Source of the DNA: UMGS1783 sp900555065
GTDB lineage: Bacteria > Bacillota > Clostridia > Oscillospirales > UMGS1783
Length of the DNA stretch: 64,000 nt
Assembly: GCA_937991645.1 (NCBI GenBank)
Contig: CALKPL010000025.1
Coordinates: forward strand, 186,001 to 250,000
Direction of reading: 5' to 3'
Made by a program: the position numbers and the translations under genes. Below are positions 53,260-62,263 of the stretch, piece after piece. Position 1 is the first letter of the stretch; each line of letters starts with the position of its first letter. The notes beneath the pieces are model-generated. The model was not told where the DNA came from, did no database searches, and saw only the letters and a program-made list of their open reading frames with translations.

Positions 53260-54300
53260 TCAGTTGCCGGATTCTGCAGCAAGCTGTTCCGCCTCTTCAT
53301 CCGCTTTTTGAATGTTTTCCTCATGCTCGGCATAGGTCTTGCCGAAATAATGGCTGCCGTCCGGCCTTGCAACAAAGAAAAGATAGTCGGTATCATCCGG
53401 ATAAATGGCCGCGCGGATGGCGGCGATACCGGGGTTGGAAATGGGCGCAGGCGGCAGCCCGGGATGGATGTAGGTGTTGAACGGGCTGTCAATTTGCGTA
53501 TCCTCATACGAGAGCACTTCTTTGTGCTCCGGCAGCACATACTGCACGGTTGCGCAGGACTCCAGTTTCATCCCCTGGTCCAGGCGATTGTGGAATACGG
53601 AAGATACAATGGGAAGCTCGCTTTCCTTTTGCCCTTCCTTCTCTATGATGGACGCGAGAATCATGGTTTCATGGAAATTGCCGCCGTTTATTGCGACCTC
53701 TTCCCGAAGATTGGCCGTCTTTTTATCAAAGTTATCAAGCAGGCGGACGATTACTTCTTCGGGCGAGTCATCGAGGTAGATTTCATAGGTGTCGGGATAG
53801 AGGTATCCTTCGAGGCGGTAATCCACCCACGTCATATCCGGGGTGATGAAGTCAAAATCGTACTCGGCTTCGTTGATCGCGTAAAGAATCTCATCGCGCG
53901 TTCCAATTCCGAGTTCCTCAAGCATGGCGATGATCTGCTCCGCATTCATGCCCTCTTTAATCGTAATATCGGTCGTCTCGCGCACGACCTGCTGCGTGGT
54001 GAGCTGCTCGATCAGCTCGTCATAATTCATTTTCCTGTTCAGGTGAAACGTGCCGTACTGGAATACGATGTCCTTGCCGCGAATATAGAAACGAAATACG
54101 TATTTGCTTCCAATCACGTCGTTTTCCTCCAGTACGGACGCAATTGTAGACGCTGAAGAACCCTGCTTTATCTCAACATCCACAACTTCATCCTTCCGAA
54201 AGGTCGCGTTTTTTTCCGTTGCATAGTATATGTATACCCCGCCAGCCAACAATCCGACAATTAGGATAAATGCGATGAGCCCCTTCAATGCTCCGTTCAT
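53260..54300 (-). CDS. mltG: Endolytic transglycosylase MltG
   Basis: A 346-residue membrane-anchored enzyme that cleaves nascent glycan strands. An N-terminal helix (about 6-26) is followed by a LysM-like domain (DVEIKQGSSASTIASVLEEN) and the YceG/MltG catalytic domain, with the catalytic glutamate in ASIIEKEG (about 217) and NTYIHPGLPPAPISNPG (about 280). It heads a run with the U32 gene, a class B PBP and tcdA on the same strand. Confidence 0.95.
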   Translation of the reverse strand: MNGALKGLIAFILIVGLLAGGVYIYYATEKNATFRKDEVVDVEIKQGSSASTIASVLEENDVIGSKYVFRFYIRGKDIVFQYGTFHLNRKMNYDELIEQLTTQQVVRETTDITIKEGMNAEQIIAMLEELGIGTRDEILYAINEAEYDFDFITPDMTWVDYRLEGYLYPDTYEIYLDDSPEEVIVRLLDNFDKKTANLREEVAINGGNFHETMILASIIEKEGQKESELPIVSSVFHNRLDQGMKLESCATVQYVLPEHKEVLSYEDTQIDSPFNTYIHPGLPPAPISNPGIAAIRAAIYPDDTDYLFFVARPDGSHYFGKTYAEHEENIQKADEEAEQLAAESGN

Positions 54301-54392
54301 AGATACCCTCCCTAATTTTATTTAGACAACCGTCTTTTCTGTAATCTTTCGGTTTTGCGCGAGTTTTTGCAACAGCCGCGTGAAAACGCAGT

Positions 54393-54420
54393 CACCGAAT
54401 ATAGAGAATCGCATATGATA
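54393..54420 (+). promoter_or_regulatory. Sigma-K-like (mother-cell) promoter
   Basis: CACC at 54393-54396 (mACm-like -35) and CATATGATA at 54412-54420 (CATAnnnTA) with about 15-16 bases between. This fits the sigma-K consensus. It is located 30 bases upstream of the Cys-rich small gene. Sigma-E recognition is an alternative. Confidence 0.5.
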
Positions 54421-54449
54421 ATATTGAATAAAAGATGAGGTGATAAACA

Positions 54450-54572
54450 ATGTGTAATCTGTTTCAAGACAATGATTGGCTCTGGGTTATTCTGATTCTC
54501 ATAGTTGTCTGGTTCCTGGCCTGCAACAACGACTGCGACTGCGGATGCAACAACAACTGCGGCTGCAGATAA
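54450..54572 (+). CDS. Cys-rich 40-residue membrane protein
   Basis: A 40-residue product: a short polar start (MCNLFQDNDW), one membrane helix (about 11-24, WVILILIVVWFLA) and a cysteine/asparagine tail, ACNNDCDCGCNNNCGCR. GAGGTGAT precedes the ATG, and a terminator follows. The architecture recalls small YjcZ-like sporulation membrane proteins, but no family is certain. Cysteines may be crosslinked in the spore envelope. Confidence 0.65.
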   Translation: MCNLFQDNDWLWVILILIVVWFLACNNDCDCGCNNNCGCR

Positions 54573-54630
54573 CACAAAGCGCCTATACCCGGCAATACAT
54601 GTAGTCCATATAGAATAACGAGGAACCGCC

Positions 54631-54663
54631 TGTCCCGTACCAAGCCAGTACGGGACACTTTTT
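54631..54663 (+). terminator. Terminator of the Cys-rich small gene
   Basis: TGTCCCGTAC and GTACGGGACA form a perfect 10-bp stem with a 7-base loop, then CTTTTTTAT. Confidence 0.9.
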
Positions 54664-54666
54664 TAT

Positions 54667-55548
54667 CTATAATACATTATAGAGCCTGAGAATGTTTTTT
54701 GCAACCCATACCGCGATAAAGATAATCATTCCTACGGGGAAATACCGTGAAGTATCGCGCCGGAGTTCTGTTGGCTTCAATTTTTTATAAAAGGGCTCAA
54801 TACAGAGCAAAAAAAGAAACACGCTGAGAAGGAATATCGCAGCCCCTACAATGACGAAGTATCTGTCCAGGCCGATCTCGACAAATTTCTGTCCGAACAG
54901 CAGTATACTGCCCGCGAGCATATTGTTCAGAAAATGCGCGATCATAGCCGGATAGACGGACTGAAACGTAACGGTCAATAGCCCGTAGACAAAGGCGGCA
55001 AACAGCGGGCCGAGAAAATTCGTAAGCGACGAATGGAGCATGGCAAAGATCAGCGAAGTCAGGAGCAGGCCGCGAAACAGGCTCTTGTGCTGCAGCGTGG
55101 ACAGCAGCGCGCCGTGTACAAACAGCTCTTCCAGAATCGCAGGCGCGACGACGACGGCAAGAAACGGCGCGAAGGGATCGGCCGTTACCTGGTTGAATAC
55201 ATCTGTCACAGTGGGCTGCATTGCGGCTGGAAGCGGCAGGTTTATCACCAGCAGATTCAGCAGGACGCTGCCAAAGGTCGCAGTCATCGCGCCGAAAAGC
55301 GTAGCGGGAAGCCAACGCATCCGGTATGTCCGCAGTCGAAAAAACTCGCGCGCTTTCGCCTGCTGCACGCGCATGAGGATATATGCGGGCACAAGAAATA
55401 GGACGACCTGAACCGCGAACAAAATATAGTATTGATTCTCCTGAGAGGTCTGGAGCAGCGTGTCTCCGATAAACTCGAATGCGGTGAGAAGGGCGAAAAC
55501 AGCGAGCGCCAGAAAACAAGCCAGGTTGGATTTAATTTTTTTCTGCAC
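54667..55548 (-). CDS. CPBP family intramembrane metalloprotease
   Basis: A 293-residue protein with about eight membrane helices and the CPBP (CAAX/Abi) motifs: EELFVHGAL at about 137, FAMLHSS and HFLNNMLAG. Motif 1 is usually EExxFR; here the Arg is His. GTG at 55548 is taken as start because GGGGTGG lies 6 bases upstream. It overlaps the cyclo-ligase gene by 17 bases. It is last in a six-gene operon. Substrate is unknown. Confidence 0.85.
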   Translation of the reverse strand: MQKKIKSNLACFLALAVFALLTAFEFIGDTLLQTSQENQYYILFAVQVVLFLVPAYILMRVQQAKAREFFRLRTYRMRWLPATLFGAMTATFGSVLLNLLVINLPLPAAMQPTVTDVFNQVTADPFAPFLAVVVAPAILEELFVHGALLSTLQHKSLFRGLLLTSLIFAMLHSSLTNFLGPLFAAFVYGLLTVTFQSVYPAMIAHFLNNMLAGSILLFGQKFVEIGLDRYFVIVGAAIFLLSVFLFLLCIEPFYKKLKPTELRRDTSRYFPVGMIIFIAVWVAKNILRLYNVL

Positions 55549-56110
55549 GGTACGCCACCCCCTGTTCCGTAACCACAAGATCCATCTTTACGTCCCATGG
55601 CCCGGCGGGCAGGGACGGATATACGTAACTTGAATAGGCGATGCCACAGCGCACCGCACCAATGCCAGACAAAACGCGGTCATAATAACCTTTGCCCCGC
55701 CCCAGACGAATTCCCGCAAGGTCGAACGCAAGGCCGGGAACCAGTATAAAATCTATGCTCTCTTCAGGGATGGGAAGCGCCTGCTTCGGATCAGGCTCCA
55801 GAATTCCAAAAGCGCCGCGGACAAAACAATTCCCTTCCCGCACGGCAAAAAAACGAAGCGCGGCAGCATGCTTGTCACAGAGGGGAAAACACACTGTTTT
55901 CCCCTCTGCAAGCGCTGTGTGAAACAGCGCGGAAATGTCCGGTTCGTTGCATATTGGAGAATATAAAGCGACCCTCTCCGCCGCCCGGTATGCCGGATAA
56001 CCCTGCACAAAGCGAACAATCGACGCGTCCATCGCCGGTCGAAGTCCCGGTCCGGGCAGGGTCCGCTCTACGCGAAGGCGAAACGCGGCTTTCTGGTCCG
56101 TAAGGCTCAT
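55532..56110 (-). CDS. 5-formyltetrahydrofolate cyclo-ligase
   Basis: A 192-residue ATP-dependent enzyme converting 5-formyl-THF to 5,10-methenyl-THF. The substrate/ATP motif IRLGRGKGYYDRVLS (about 128) and VPGLAFDLAG are present, and length is standard for the family. It overlaps DJ-1 family gene by 4 bases (ATGA) upstream and the CPBP gene by 17 downstream, consistent with a tight operon. Confidence 0.93.
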   Translation of the reverse strand: MSLTDQKAAFRLRVERTLPGPGLRPAMDASIVRFVQGYPAYRAAERVALYSPICNEPDISALFHTALAEGKTVCFPLCDKHAAALRFFAVREGNCFVRGAFGILEPDPKQALPIPEESIDFILVPGLAFDLAGIRLGRGKGYYDRVLSGIGAVRCGIAYSSYVYPSLPAGPWDVKMDLVVTEQGVAYRAEKN

Positions 56111-56646
56111 GCGAGCAACATGCCGGCGGCCACTTCAGCCGCCGCTGTCTCGCCTTTGAGCGCCATAAGCAGGGCCAGCGCAAACTCCATGGCGGTACCG
56201 GGGCCTTTTGAGGTGATGATGTTTCCGTCCCGGACAACGTTATCTCCGCTCAGCTGCGCGCCTGTAAGCGCACCTTCACATCCGGGATAACAGACAGCCC
56301 GGCGGCCCTGCAGTACGCCGGCTTGGCCCAATACCATAGGCGCGGCGCAGATGGCGGCCACCCATTTCTCCGCCGCCATGCATTCTCCGATCAGCCGCGC
56401 CACCGTCGCGCTCCTGCCAAGGTTATCCGTGCCCGGCTGTCCGCCGGGGAGCACGATCATCTCAATCCCTTCGTCCGCTGCTTCCGTGTCGGCAATATCG
56501 GTTTCAATACGCAAGCCGTGCGTGCCAGTGATACTGCGGGAACCGATCCCAACCGTAGCGACGTCTACTCCGCCGCGCCGCAGCACATCCACAATGGTAA
56601 CCGCTTCGATTTCTTCAAAACCGTCTGCAAAAAATACATAGACCAT
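56107..56646 (-). CDS. DJ-1/PfpI family protein
   Basis: A 179-residue DJ-1/ThiJ-type protein (YajL/deglycase-like). It starts VYVFFADGFEEIEAVT, with the conserved Glu (FEEIE), and carries the nucleophile-elbow cysteine in AAICAAPMVLG (about 100). Functions in the family include glyoxalase or protein-repair activity. It is 15 bases after the GNAT gene. Confidence 0.92.
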   Translation of the reverse strand: MVYVFFADGFEEIEAVTIVDVLRRGGVDVATVGIGSRSITGTHGLRIETDIADTEAADEGIEMIVLPGGQPGTDNLGRSATVARLIGECMAAEKWVAAICAAPMVLGQAGVLQGRRAVCYPGCEGALTGAQLSGDNVVRDGNIITSKGPGTAMEFALALLMALKGETAAAEVAAGMLLA

Positions 56647-56661
56647 ACTATCGCTTCCTTT

Positions 56662-57531
56662 CTAATTGAGCATCATGTTCATATATCCGAGCCCGCCCGC
56701 TAACCGGGCGGAGTTGAACTGACATAGCATTCCGTTTCTCATACGCATTGCGTTGGGCAGGCAGCCGGCGGGAGTATGCATGGACAGGCTGGTTGTCCCT
56801 GGGAATTCGGCTTTCAGTGCGGAAAATAGGCCTTCAAGCGCCGTCTTCGTAAGAGGGGCGGCCGATATGCATTCGTCCACAATGATCTGGTCCTGCGCGC
56901 GCCTGCAGAAAAGATACTTGTTCTGATCCCACAGATACAGGCGTCCGTAGCCGGCATATTCTTTCAAAACGAGCGCATAGCTGTCCGTATCCTGCAAAAC
57001 GAGATCGGGTCGGGTGCTGGCAAACGCGTTGTAAACAGGCAGAACAGGTCCCGCATCAATAAGCGGCGCAAGCCGGGCTGGAACGGTATCCGGCGGCGAG
57101 TCTGTCAGCAAAAGCGTATCCTGGTAAAAAAAATCCCGGTAACCGTGCTTTTCATAATATGCATACAGGGATTGGGATGCCGGGATTAAAACCGCGCCCG
57201 CGTCGCCTGCGCGCCGCATTTGACTGTGCGCCGCCTGTAGCATAGTCGCCATAATCCCCGCGCCGCGGTATGCAGGCCTGGTTGCCGCGCCGCATACATA
57301 GCCAACGCGGGCAGCCTTCCCCTGCAGTATCATCCGGCGGGATGGGAAAAAGAGCATGGCTGCGACTTGCCCGTCCACCATCGCGATCAATGCGCGGGCA
57401 GGCGTATACACATGGGAAAAAAACAGATTGATATACGCTTCGCAGTCACCGAATATTTCTGCCCACATAGAACGCAGGACCGGCAGATGGACCGGATCGG
57501 CAAATTGTATGTGATAACTGCACTGTTGCAT
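56662..57531 (-). CDS. GNAT family N-acetyltransferase
   Basis: A 289-residue protein with the GNAT acetyl-CoA motif RVGYVCGAATRPAYRGAGIM at about residue 80-100. A long C-terminal part of about 150 residues is similar in layout to Eis-like/two-domain acetyltransferases. Substrate is unknown. It begins 3 bases after the DUF2156 gene stop, suggesting a functional pair within the operon. Confidence 0.87.
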   Translation of the reverse strand: MQQCSYHIQFADPVHLPVLRSMWAEIFGDCEAYINLFFSHVYTPARALIAMVDGQVAAMLFFPSRRMILQGKAARVGYVCGAATRPAYRGAGIMATMLQAAHSQMRRAGDAGAVLIPASQSLYAYYEKHGYRDFFYQDTLLLTDSPPDTVPARLAPLIDAGPVLPVYNAFASTRPDLVLQDTDSYALVLKEYAGYGRLYLWDQNKYLFCRRAQDQIIVDECISAAPLTKTALEGLFSALKAEFPGTTSLSMHTPAGCLPNAMRMRNGMLCQFNSARLAGGLGYMNMMLN

Positions 57532-57534
57532 TTT

Positions 57535-58419
57535 TTACTCCTGTGTCACATGCTTTGCAGTAAAACGCTCTATCAGATACGCCGGATGATAGGAAAGCTT
57601 GGATTTGCGCAGTCCTTCAATCCCGATATCGTCTTCACGGTTGATATACGCATATCCGGCGCACGCATATTTGGCAAACAGGTTGTTTATGACGGAATAC
57701 ACCCCATCCGCCGCATCGAGTCCTTTTTCTATATGAATGACAAAAGTATTGCTGTTGAGCGGACGGCCGGCAGTAAATGCGCATACGCCGCTTGGGCCTC
57801 GGAGCAGTCCGCCGATCAATCCCAGCTCATCAAAATGATTGAGCGCCTCATTGACTGCGATGCGTTCGTCATGATAATCGCCGTCGCGACCCTCAAGCCA
57901 TTTGTAATAAGCGTTTTTACAGTCGACGATATTTTCCATCGTAATGGGTTCAAACAGGGTGCTGTCCCCCACCTCGCGGTAAAACTTGCTGATATGGTTG
58001 CGCTTGCCGTGATATTTCCGGCCCGACAGGCTGATCAGGTCGCCTGCATTGTATATGTACTCATATGCGTCGCGTTCAGGCGTATACAGAAACTGTCCGG
58101 GGAACAGGCTTTCCAGCGTCTGTTTCTGTTCCGCGCTCATCAGGCTTATACGATAGGGATGGCCGGCCGCATGCGCCATGATCTTCCGGATGGCGCCGGC
58201 CTTATCTGCAGCGCCTGCGGGAAAGAAATAATAGTGCATGCCGTTGTATACGTTTCGGATAAATAAAGCACCGTCCTCTGCCGCAAAAGCCGTATGATAG
58301 TGCTGCCGCCAGATGAACAGGTTTGTAAACGCGTATTCACAGCTCTGGTAGTCGCTCTGCGCGGTGTATTTCTCAATTTCAGGCCTGTCTGTAATCTTTA
58401 TCGGATGGAATTCCAGCAT
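57535..58419 (-). CDS. DUF2156 family protein (phosphatidylglycerol lysyltransferase C-terminal-like)
   Basis: A 294-residue soluble protein of the DUF2156/LPG-synthetase C-terminal fold, related to GNAT acyltransferases. It has a start with TDRPEIEKYTAQ, and the SLSGRKYHGKRNHISKFYR segment characteristic of the family. It lacks membrane helices, so it is not itself a full MprF. The ATG lies within the dTMP-kinase-like gene (41-base overlap), so the genes are translationally coupled. Confidence 0.87.
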   Translation of the reverse strand: MLEFHPIKITDRPEIEKYTAQSDYQSCEYAFTNLFIWRQHYHTAFAAEDGALFIRNVYNGMHYYFFPAGAADKAGAIRKIMAHAAGHPYRISLMSAEQKQTLESLFPGQFLYTPERDAYEYIYNAGDLISLSGRKYHGKRNHISKFYREVGDSTLFEPITMENIVDCKNAYYKWLEGRDGDYHDERIAVNEALNHFDELGLIGGLLRGPSGVCAFTAGRPLNSNTFVIHIEKGLDAADGVYSVINNLFAKYACAGYAYINREDDIGIEGLRKSKLSYHPAYLIERFTAKHVTQE

Positions 58420-59101
58420 AAAGATCTTTCACTCTCCTCAGTATCTCTGCATGGATGTGCGATATGGGTCGGGCCAAGCCGTCTTCCGCGCAGCGGATTC
58501 GGGTCCATCCGAACTTGTCGCAGGCGTAATTCGCCGCTTCATAGCAAGCGCGCAGGTAATCGATATTCTTTTCATGAATATCGCGTCTGGCCATGTCGCC
58601 CTGATCTCGCAGGGACATCAGCTTCATGACCGCGTCTACCGGCATATCCAAAAACAGTACAAGGTCGGGCCTGGGCAGACCTAATTTACAGTATTCCAGG
58701 TCGTCCACCCATTCCAGAAAATCGTCCCACTCGGCCCGCGGGAGCTTGACCGTCTGGTGAATCATATTGGAACTGACATAGCGGTCCGCAAGAATGGAAA
58801 CGCCTGTATACAGGCGCTCTCCCCAGCTGCGTTTAAATGAAGCGTAACGGTCCACGGCAAAAAAAAGGGATGCTGCGTACGCATTTACATCCTGCGGATC
58901 GCTCCCGAACTGACCGGACAGATACATGCGAAGCGGTGCGGAACTATCTGATCCATAATCTGGAAAACTGATTTTTTCCACGCTTAGCTCACGCTTTACA
59001 GCGCTGAACAATAGATTGCTCTGCGACTCTTTGCCGCTGGCGTCCACGCCGTCTATTACAATGAGTTTGCCGCGCTTCTCATCCTGTTTCAATCGTCCCA
59101 T
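58379..59101 (-). CDS. Thymidylate-kinase-like protein
   Basis: A 240-residue P-loop kinase of the dTMP kinase group. It starts GKLIVIDGVDASGKESQ, then carries DRYASFKRSWG, ADRYVSSNMIHQ (the DRY motif) and LVLFLDMPVD. The P-loop is GVDASGKE: the residue after Lys is Glu where Thr/Ser is usual. This suggests a divergent nucleoside/nucleotide kinase. ATG at 59101 is preferred; it is preceded by GGATGGG. It is first of a compact six-gene operon. Confidence 0.82.
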   Translation of the reverse strand: MGRLKQDEKRGKLIVIDGVDASGKESQSNLLFSAVKRELSVEKISFPDYGSDSSAPLRMYLSGQFGSDPQDVNAYAASLFFAVDRYASFKRSWGERLYTGVSILADRYVSSNMIHQTVKLPRAEWDDFLEWVDDLEYCKLGLPRPDLVLFLDMPVDAVMKLMSLRDQGDMARRDIHEKNIDYLRACYEAANYACDKFGWTRIRCAEDGLARPISHIHAEILRRVKDLYAGIPSDKDYRQA

Positions 59102-59445
59102 CCCATCCAGAAAATTTATTTTATTTATTTTACCATAGAATTGAGACAATGGCAATTCTTTTGTCAAAACATGTTGTTTAACTGCATTGCAAAAAAGCTT
59201 GAATGCTACGTATCAGTTTTGTAATAACAGGCAGCTCCCTGCGCGGCGCCGCTTCATTCGCATTTGCGTCGTTCTTTCGTTACAAGACTTCTGCGCGCTC
59301 TGGTTGCATGTAGTCCGTGCGAAAGAGCGAACATTTACGGCTGAACCGGCGCATGCAAGCCAGGCGCGCTACGGTTTTCACATAAGACTGATTGCTTTTT
59401 GATTCTATACTGGGCTTATTCGTTCCATATCGCCCGCAAAAGTGA
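59102..59445. other. Intergenic, nothing firm
   Basis: There is no gene. An inverted repeat, CGTTCTTTCG (59270-59279) with CGAAAGAGCG (59320-59329), with one G-T pair, encloses about 40 bases. No terminator or promoter could be assigned with confidence. Confidence 0.3.
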
Positions 59446-60135
59446 CTATTTTGTATACACGTCCCGCATAATACTGCCGTCGCTGATTTCAATGACACGG
59501 CCGGCGCTGCGGGCCTGAAAGCTGTTGTGCGTTACCATAAGGATCGTATAGCCGCTCTGGGAGAGTTCCTTGAGTAGTCCCATCACCAATTCGCCGGACT
59601 TTTTGTCAAGGTTACCGGTGGGCTCGTCCGCCAAAATGATTTTCGGGCGATTGACCATGGCCCTTGCAATGCATACGCGCTGCATCTGACCGCCTGAAAG
59701 CTCAGAAGGACGATGGTGCATCCGTCCGCTCAGGCCGACGCGCGCAAGCGCCGTCTCCGCCATGGGAATACGTCTGCTGCGCGGGACGCCTGCATAGATC
59801 AACGGCATGACGACGTTTTCCAGCGCAGTAAGGGAGGGGTCCAGGTTAAAGTTCTGAAATATGAATCCAATGACCTGATTGCGGTATCGGGACATGCGGG
59901 TATCGTCATAGCGGCGTATATTTTCACCTTCATACAAAAAAACGCCGCTGTCCGGCCGGTCCAGCCCGCCGACGATATTCATAAAGGTGGACTTTCCTGA
60001 CCCGGACATGCCGAGAATGGCGACAAATTCTCCTCTATATATGGATAAATTGATATTCTTAAGCGCGTAGATCCGGTCCTCCCCGTTTTCATATACCTTG
60101 TTCACATTTCTGAAAACCAAAAGTTCTTCGGCCAT
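59446..60135 (-). CDS. ABC transporter ATP-binding protein (LolD/MacB-like), no partner
   Basis: A 229-residue ATPase with Walker A GMSGSGKST (about 40), the Q-loop QNFNLDPSLTALENV, signature LSGGQMQR, Walker B IILADEPTGNLD and H-loop THNSFQA. This is the MacB/LolD/FtsE-type of lipoprotein, peptide or bacteriocin exporters. No permease gene is adjacent, so the partner must lie elsewhere. ATG at 60135 follows GGGTGG; upstream in-frame starts lack a site. Confidence 0.9.
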   Translation of the reverse strand: MAEELLVFRNVNKVYENGEDRIYALKNINLSIYRGEFVAILGMSGSGKSTFMNIVGGLDRPDSGVFLYEGENIRRYDDTRMSRYRNQVIGFIFQNFNLDPSLTALENVVMPLIYAGVPRSRRIPMAETALARVGLSGRMHHRPSELSGGQMQRVCIARAMVNRPKIILADEPTGNLDKKSGELVMGLLKELSQSGYTILMVTHNSFQARSAGRVIEISDGSIMRDVYTK

Positions 60136-61372
60136 TTTTCCACCCTGTCCACACGTCGTTTTAAAATTTCCATTTCGTATATTTATCATAACCAACGGCA
60201 ATAAATTCATTCTGAAATTCACTTGGCATGTTCAGGCTATTTTCCCTTCTTTTCGGAGTAAATCATCGTTCTCATAAAAATTCAAACAGGCGTTTACAGA
60301 TGAAAAATCGCGTAATGACGCAGGCAAATGAACGTTGATCGGCAAAACATTTGCATAGCATGCGAATAGAAGCGGTAACCGCTGCGATGAGACGTTATGT
60401 TTTTGCGTATCAGAGCACAAAGGAATTATGTATATCAGAAAGCTTTGCGGGGCATTTCTTCGTATAAATCAAAAGCCGAAAGCGCATACCTGCCGAAGAG
60501 CATAGGCTTTGTGCATATGTGTATAACAATATCCGAACATAAAAGAAGAAGCGCCGGGATCAGAGAGAGCGGTCGGCACTTCCCTTTGGATCTTTGCTTG
60601 TGTGACAAAAGGAGAAAGCGAAACGGCCTATGATTTCCGGTGATGGAAACCTAACGCTGCGATATTGTCTAAGCCACATGAAAAAGATATTTTCGGCATT
60701 TTGCCGGAGAGAGCTGAACCCACGAACTCGCATAAAGTTGATAGCGACAGCAAGCCGTTGTGAGGGCGTTTACGACTAAACTGGCGAGCTCGAGCGCGAC
60801 TTTTTGCGAAAGATGCGGAACAATGAGCGGGCGACTGTGTTTTATGAAATAAAAAATCAGTCCGAGCGTGACTTGTTCCGACGTGAAGGAACTACAGAGA
60901 TATGATCCTATCCATTTATCCCGTACATATGAGTCTGACTTGAACATGAGACCGATTTTACCGTATGTAAAAAATGGAAGCGTTTACAACGCCATAGTAA
61001 GCTTTGTGAAACGAGGCAACGGACGTACTTGAAGAGCAGGAATGTATTACGTCGAAATGCAAAAGCATGTCCTATATTTTTCTTTTAATCCTGAGCCATG
61101 CCGGGCGACGGCGCGTCGCGCGGTCAAGCCGTGGGAAATATAAATATAGTTATATCAGGCAAATTCGGGTATATTTGCGGTCTTATTTCTTGATCAGGGG
61201 AATCTGGTTTTTATCAGGTCTATCTGCCGTTTTGCGGCAAAGACGGAGCGGCGCCGCTCTTGCCGCACCGCTCCGTTTCATTACATAATCTCCTGTAAAA
61301 ACTGCCCTTTGTGTCCTGTAACGCAAATTTGATCTGCGTCTGCACTATGTCGGTTTTGCTTATCGACGCTCG
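60136..61372. other. 1.2-kb region with no intact gene
   Basis: No full-length gene is supported. On the plus strand, 60397-60633 is open (78 codons from an ATG). A second frame, 60606-60905, is open except for one TAA at 60777 and has protein-like composition. A hairpin with arms ACGGAGCGG and CCGCTCCGT lies at 61242-61276. The segment looks degenerate and is AT-richer than its surroundings. Confidence 0.35.
60606..60905 (+). pseudogene. Possible degenerate coding sequence with an in-frame stop
   Basis: From 60606 the frame reads 57 codons (including an ATG at 60678 and the segment FCRRELNPRTRIKLIATA) to TAA at 60777. It then continues in the same frame with ELERDFLRKMRNNERAT and onwards to TGA at 60903. 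Charge pattern and codon use look coding. No family was recognised. The preceding frame, 60397-60633, may belong to the same broken gene. Confidence 0.25.
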
Positions 61373-62263
61373 TTATCTGCAGCGCCTGCACTGATTCTCA
61401 GGCCTGGGGTCGCAGCACGGGGGTTCCGGCTCACGGCACGGGCAAGCCGAGATGGCGTTGTCAAACGCCTGAATCTGCGGGGGCGCAAACTCATCGGTCG
61501 GGAAACTGATACGCCGGAAGAAGGAGCAGGGATCCTCTTCCTCGCCGCATGCGCATTCTTTTTCGGGGATGTAGAAGTCATAAGACGGAATCAGCAGCTG
61601 TGCGTCTCTCTCCAGGCGAATGATGGAGAACAGACCAATCGTGATAAACAGCTTATTGCCGTTCGGATCGTCTACGAGCTCGCCGTCGAAGCAGTTGCAG
61701 ATATTTTCATGCAGGCATGTAATATCCATGTCGCAGCAGCCGCAGCAGCAGCGATCGCAGGGGTCTACGACTTTGCAGGACAGAGCGATTGGGTCGACGA
61801 CCTCAACGACTGCCTGCGGCATTTTCGTCTTATGGACGCAGTGGGGATCAAAATCGTCCATAGACGTTTTGCTGGTGAAGATCTTTGCCGTGCTTTCACT
61901 GCCGAACAGGATAACACGCTTGTCAAAGCTGGCGATGCCCTCAATGATCTGCGGATTGCCGCAGCCGAAGAAAGCGTCAAAAAAGCATTTGAAGAAGAAC
62001 TTCACGTTGACTGTGTAAAAGCCTTTGTTGAACGGGACCTGCTCGATGTCAATGAAACAGCAGAGAATCTCGCATTTACGCGTTCTAACGCTTACCGCCC
62101 TGTCTAAAATCGCCTGGCCGCAAGCTGTAAGATATACGCGGAGATCTTCAGCACAATCCTTGTCTTTACAGGAATCGTAAATCTGATTCGTATTGATACA
62201 AACAGCGTTTTTCAAGCATTCACAGCCGGTAAGAGGGCCGGGTAAAACTTTACAATCAGCCAT
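61373..62263 (-). CDS. Cysteine-rich clostridial protein, probable spore-associated
   Basis: A 296-residue soluble protein with more than 30 cysteines, many clustered (DPCDRCCCGCCDMDITC at about 180, CACGEEEDPC, CPCREPEPPCC). Between them lies a conserved-looking beta-rich core (IDIEQVPFNKGFYTVNVKFFF, then RVILFGSE). The pattern matches a family of unknown function seen in spore-forming Clostridia, perhaps structural. AGGAGG precedes the ATG at 62263; an earlier in-frame start lacks a site. Disulfide or metal binding is inferred from cysteine number only. Confidence 0.75.
   Translation of the reverse strand: MADCKVLPGPLTGCECLKNAVCINTNQIYDSCKDKDCAEDLRVYLTACGQAILDRAVSVRTRKCEILCCFIDIEQVPFNKGFYTVNVKFFFKCFFDAFFGCGNPQIIEGIASFDKRVILFGSESTAKIFTSKTSMDDFDPHCVHKTKMPQAVVEVVDPIALSCKVVDPCDRCCCGCCDMDITCLHENICNCFDGELVDDPNGNKLFITIGLFSIIRLERDAQLLIPSYDFYIPEKECACGEEEDPCSFFRRISFPTDEFAPPQIQAFDNAISACPCREPEPPCCDPRPENQCRRCR

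Noticed and set aside
59446..60135. A bacteriocin or lantibiotic export locus around the MacB-like ATPase.
   Set aside because: No permease, precursor peptide or modification gene lies within several kilobases.
60669..60947. Minus-strand 92-codon frame in the gene desert.
   Set aside because: No RBS, and the opposite strand shows more protein-like text; treated as a shadow.
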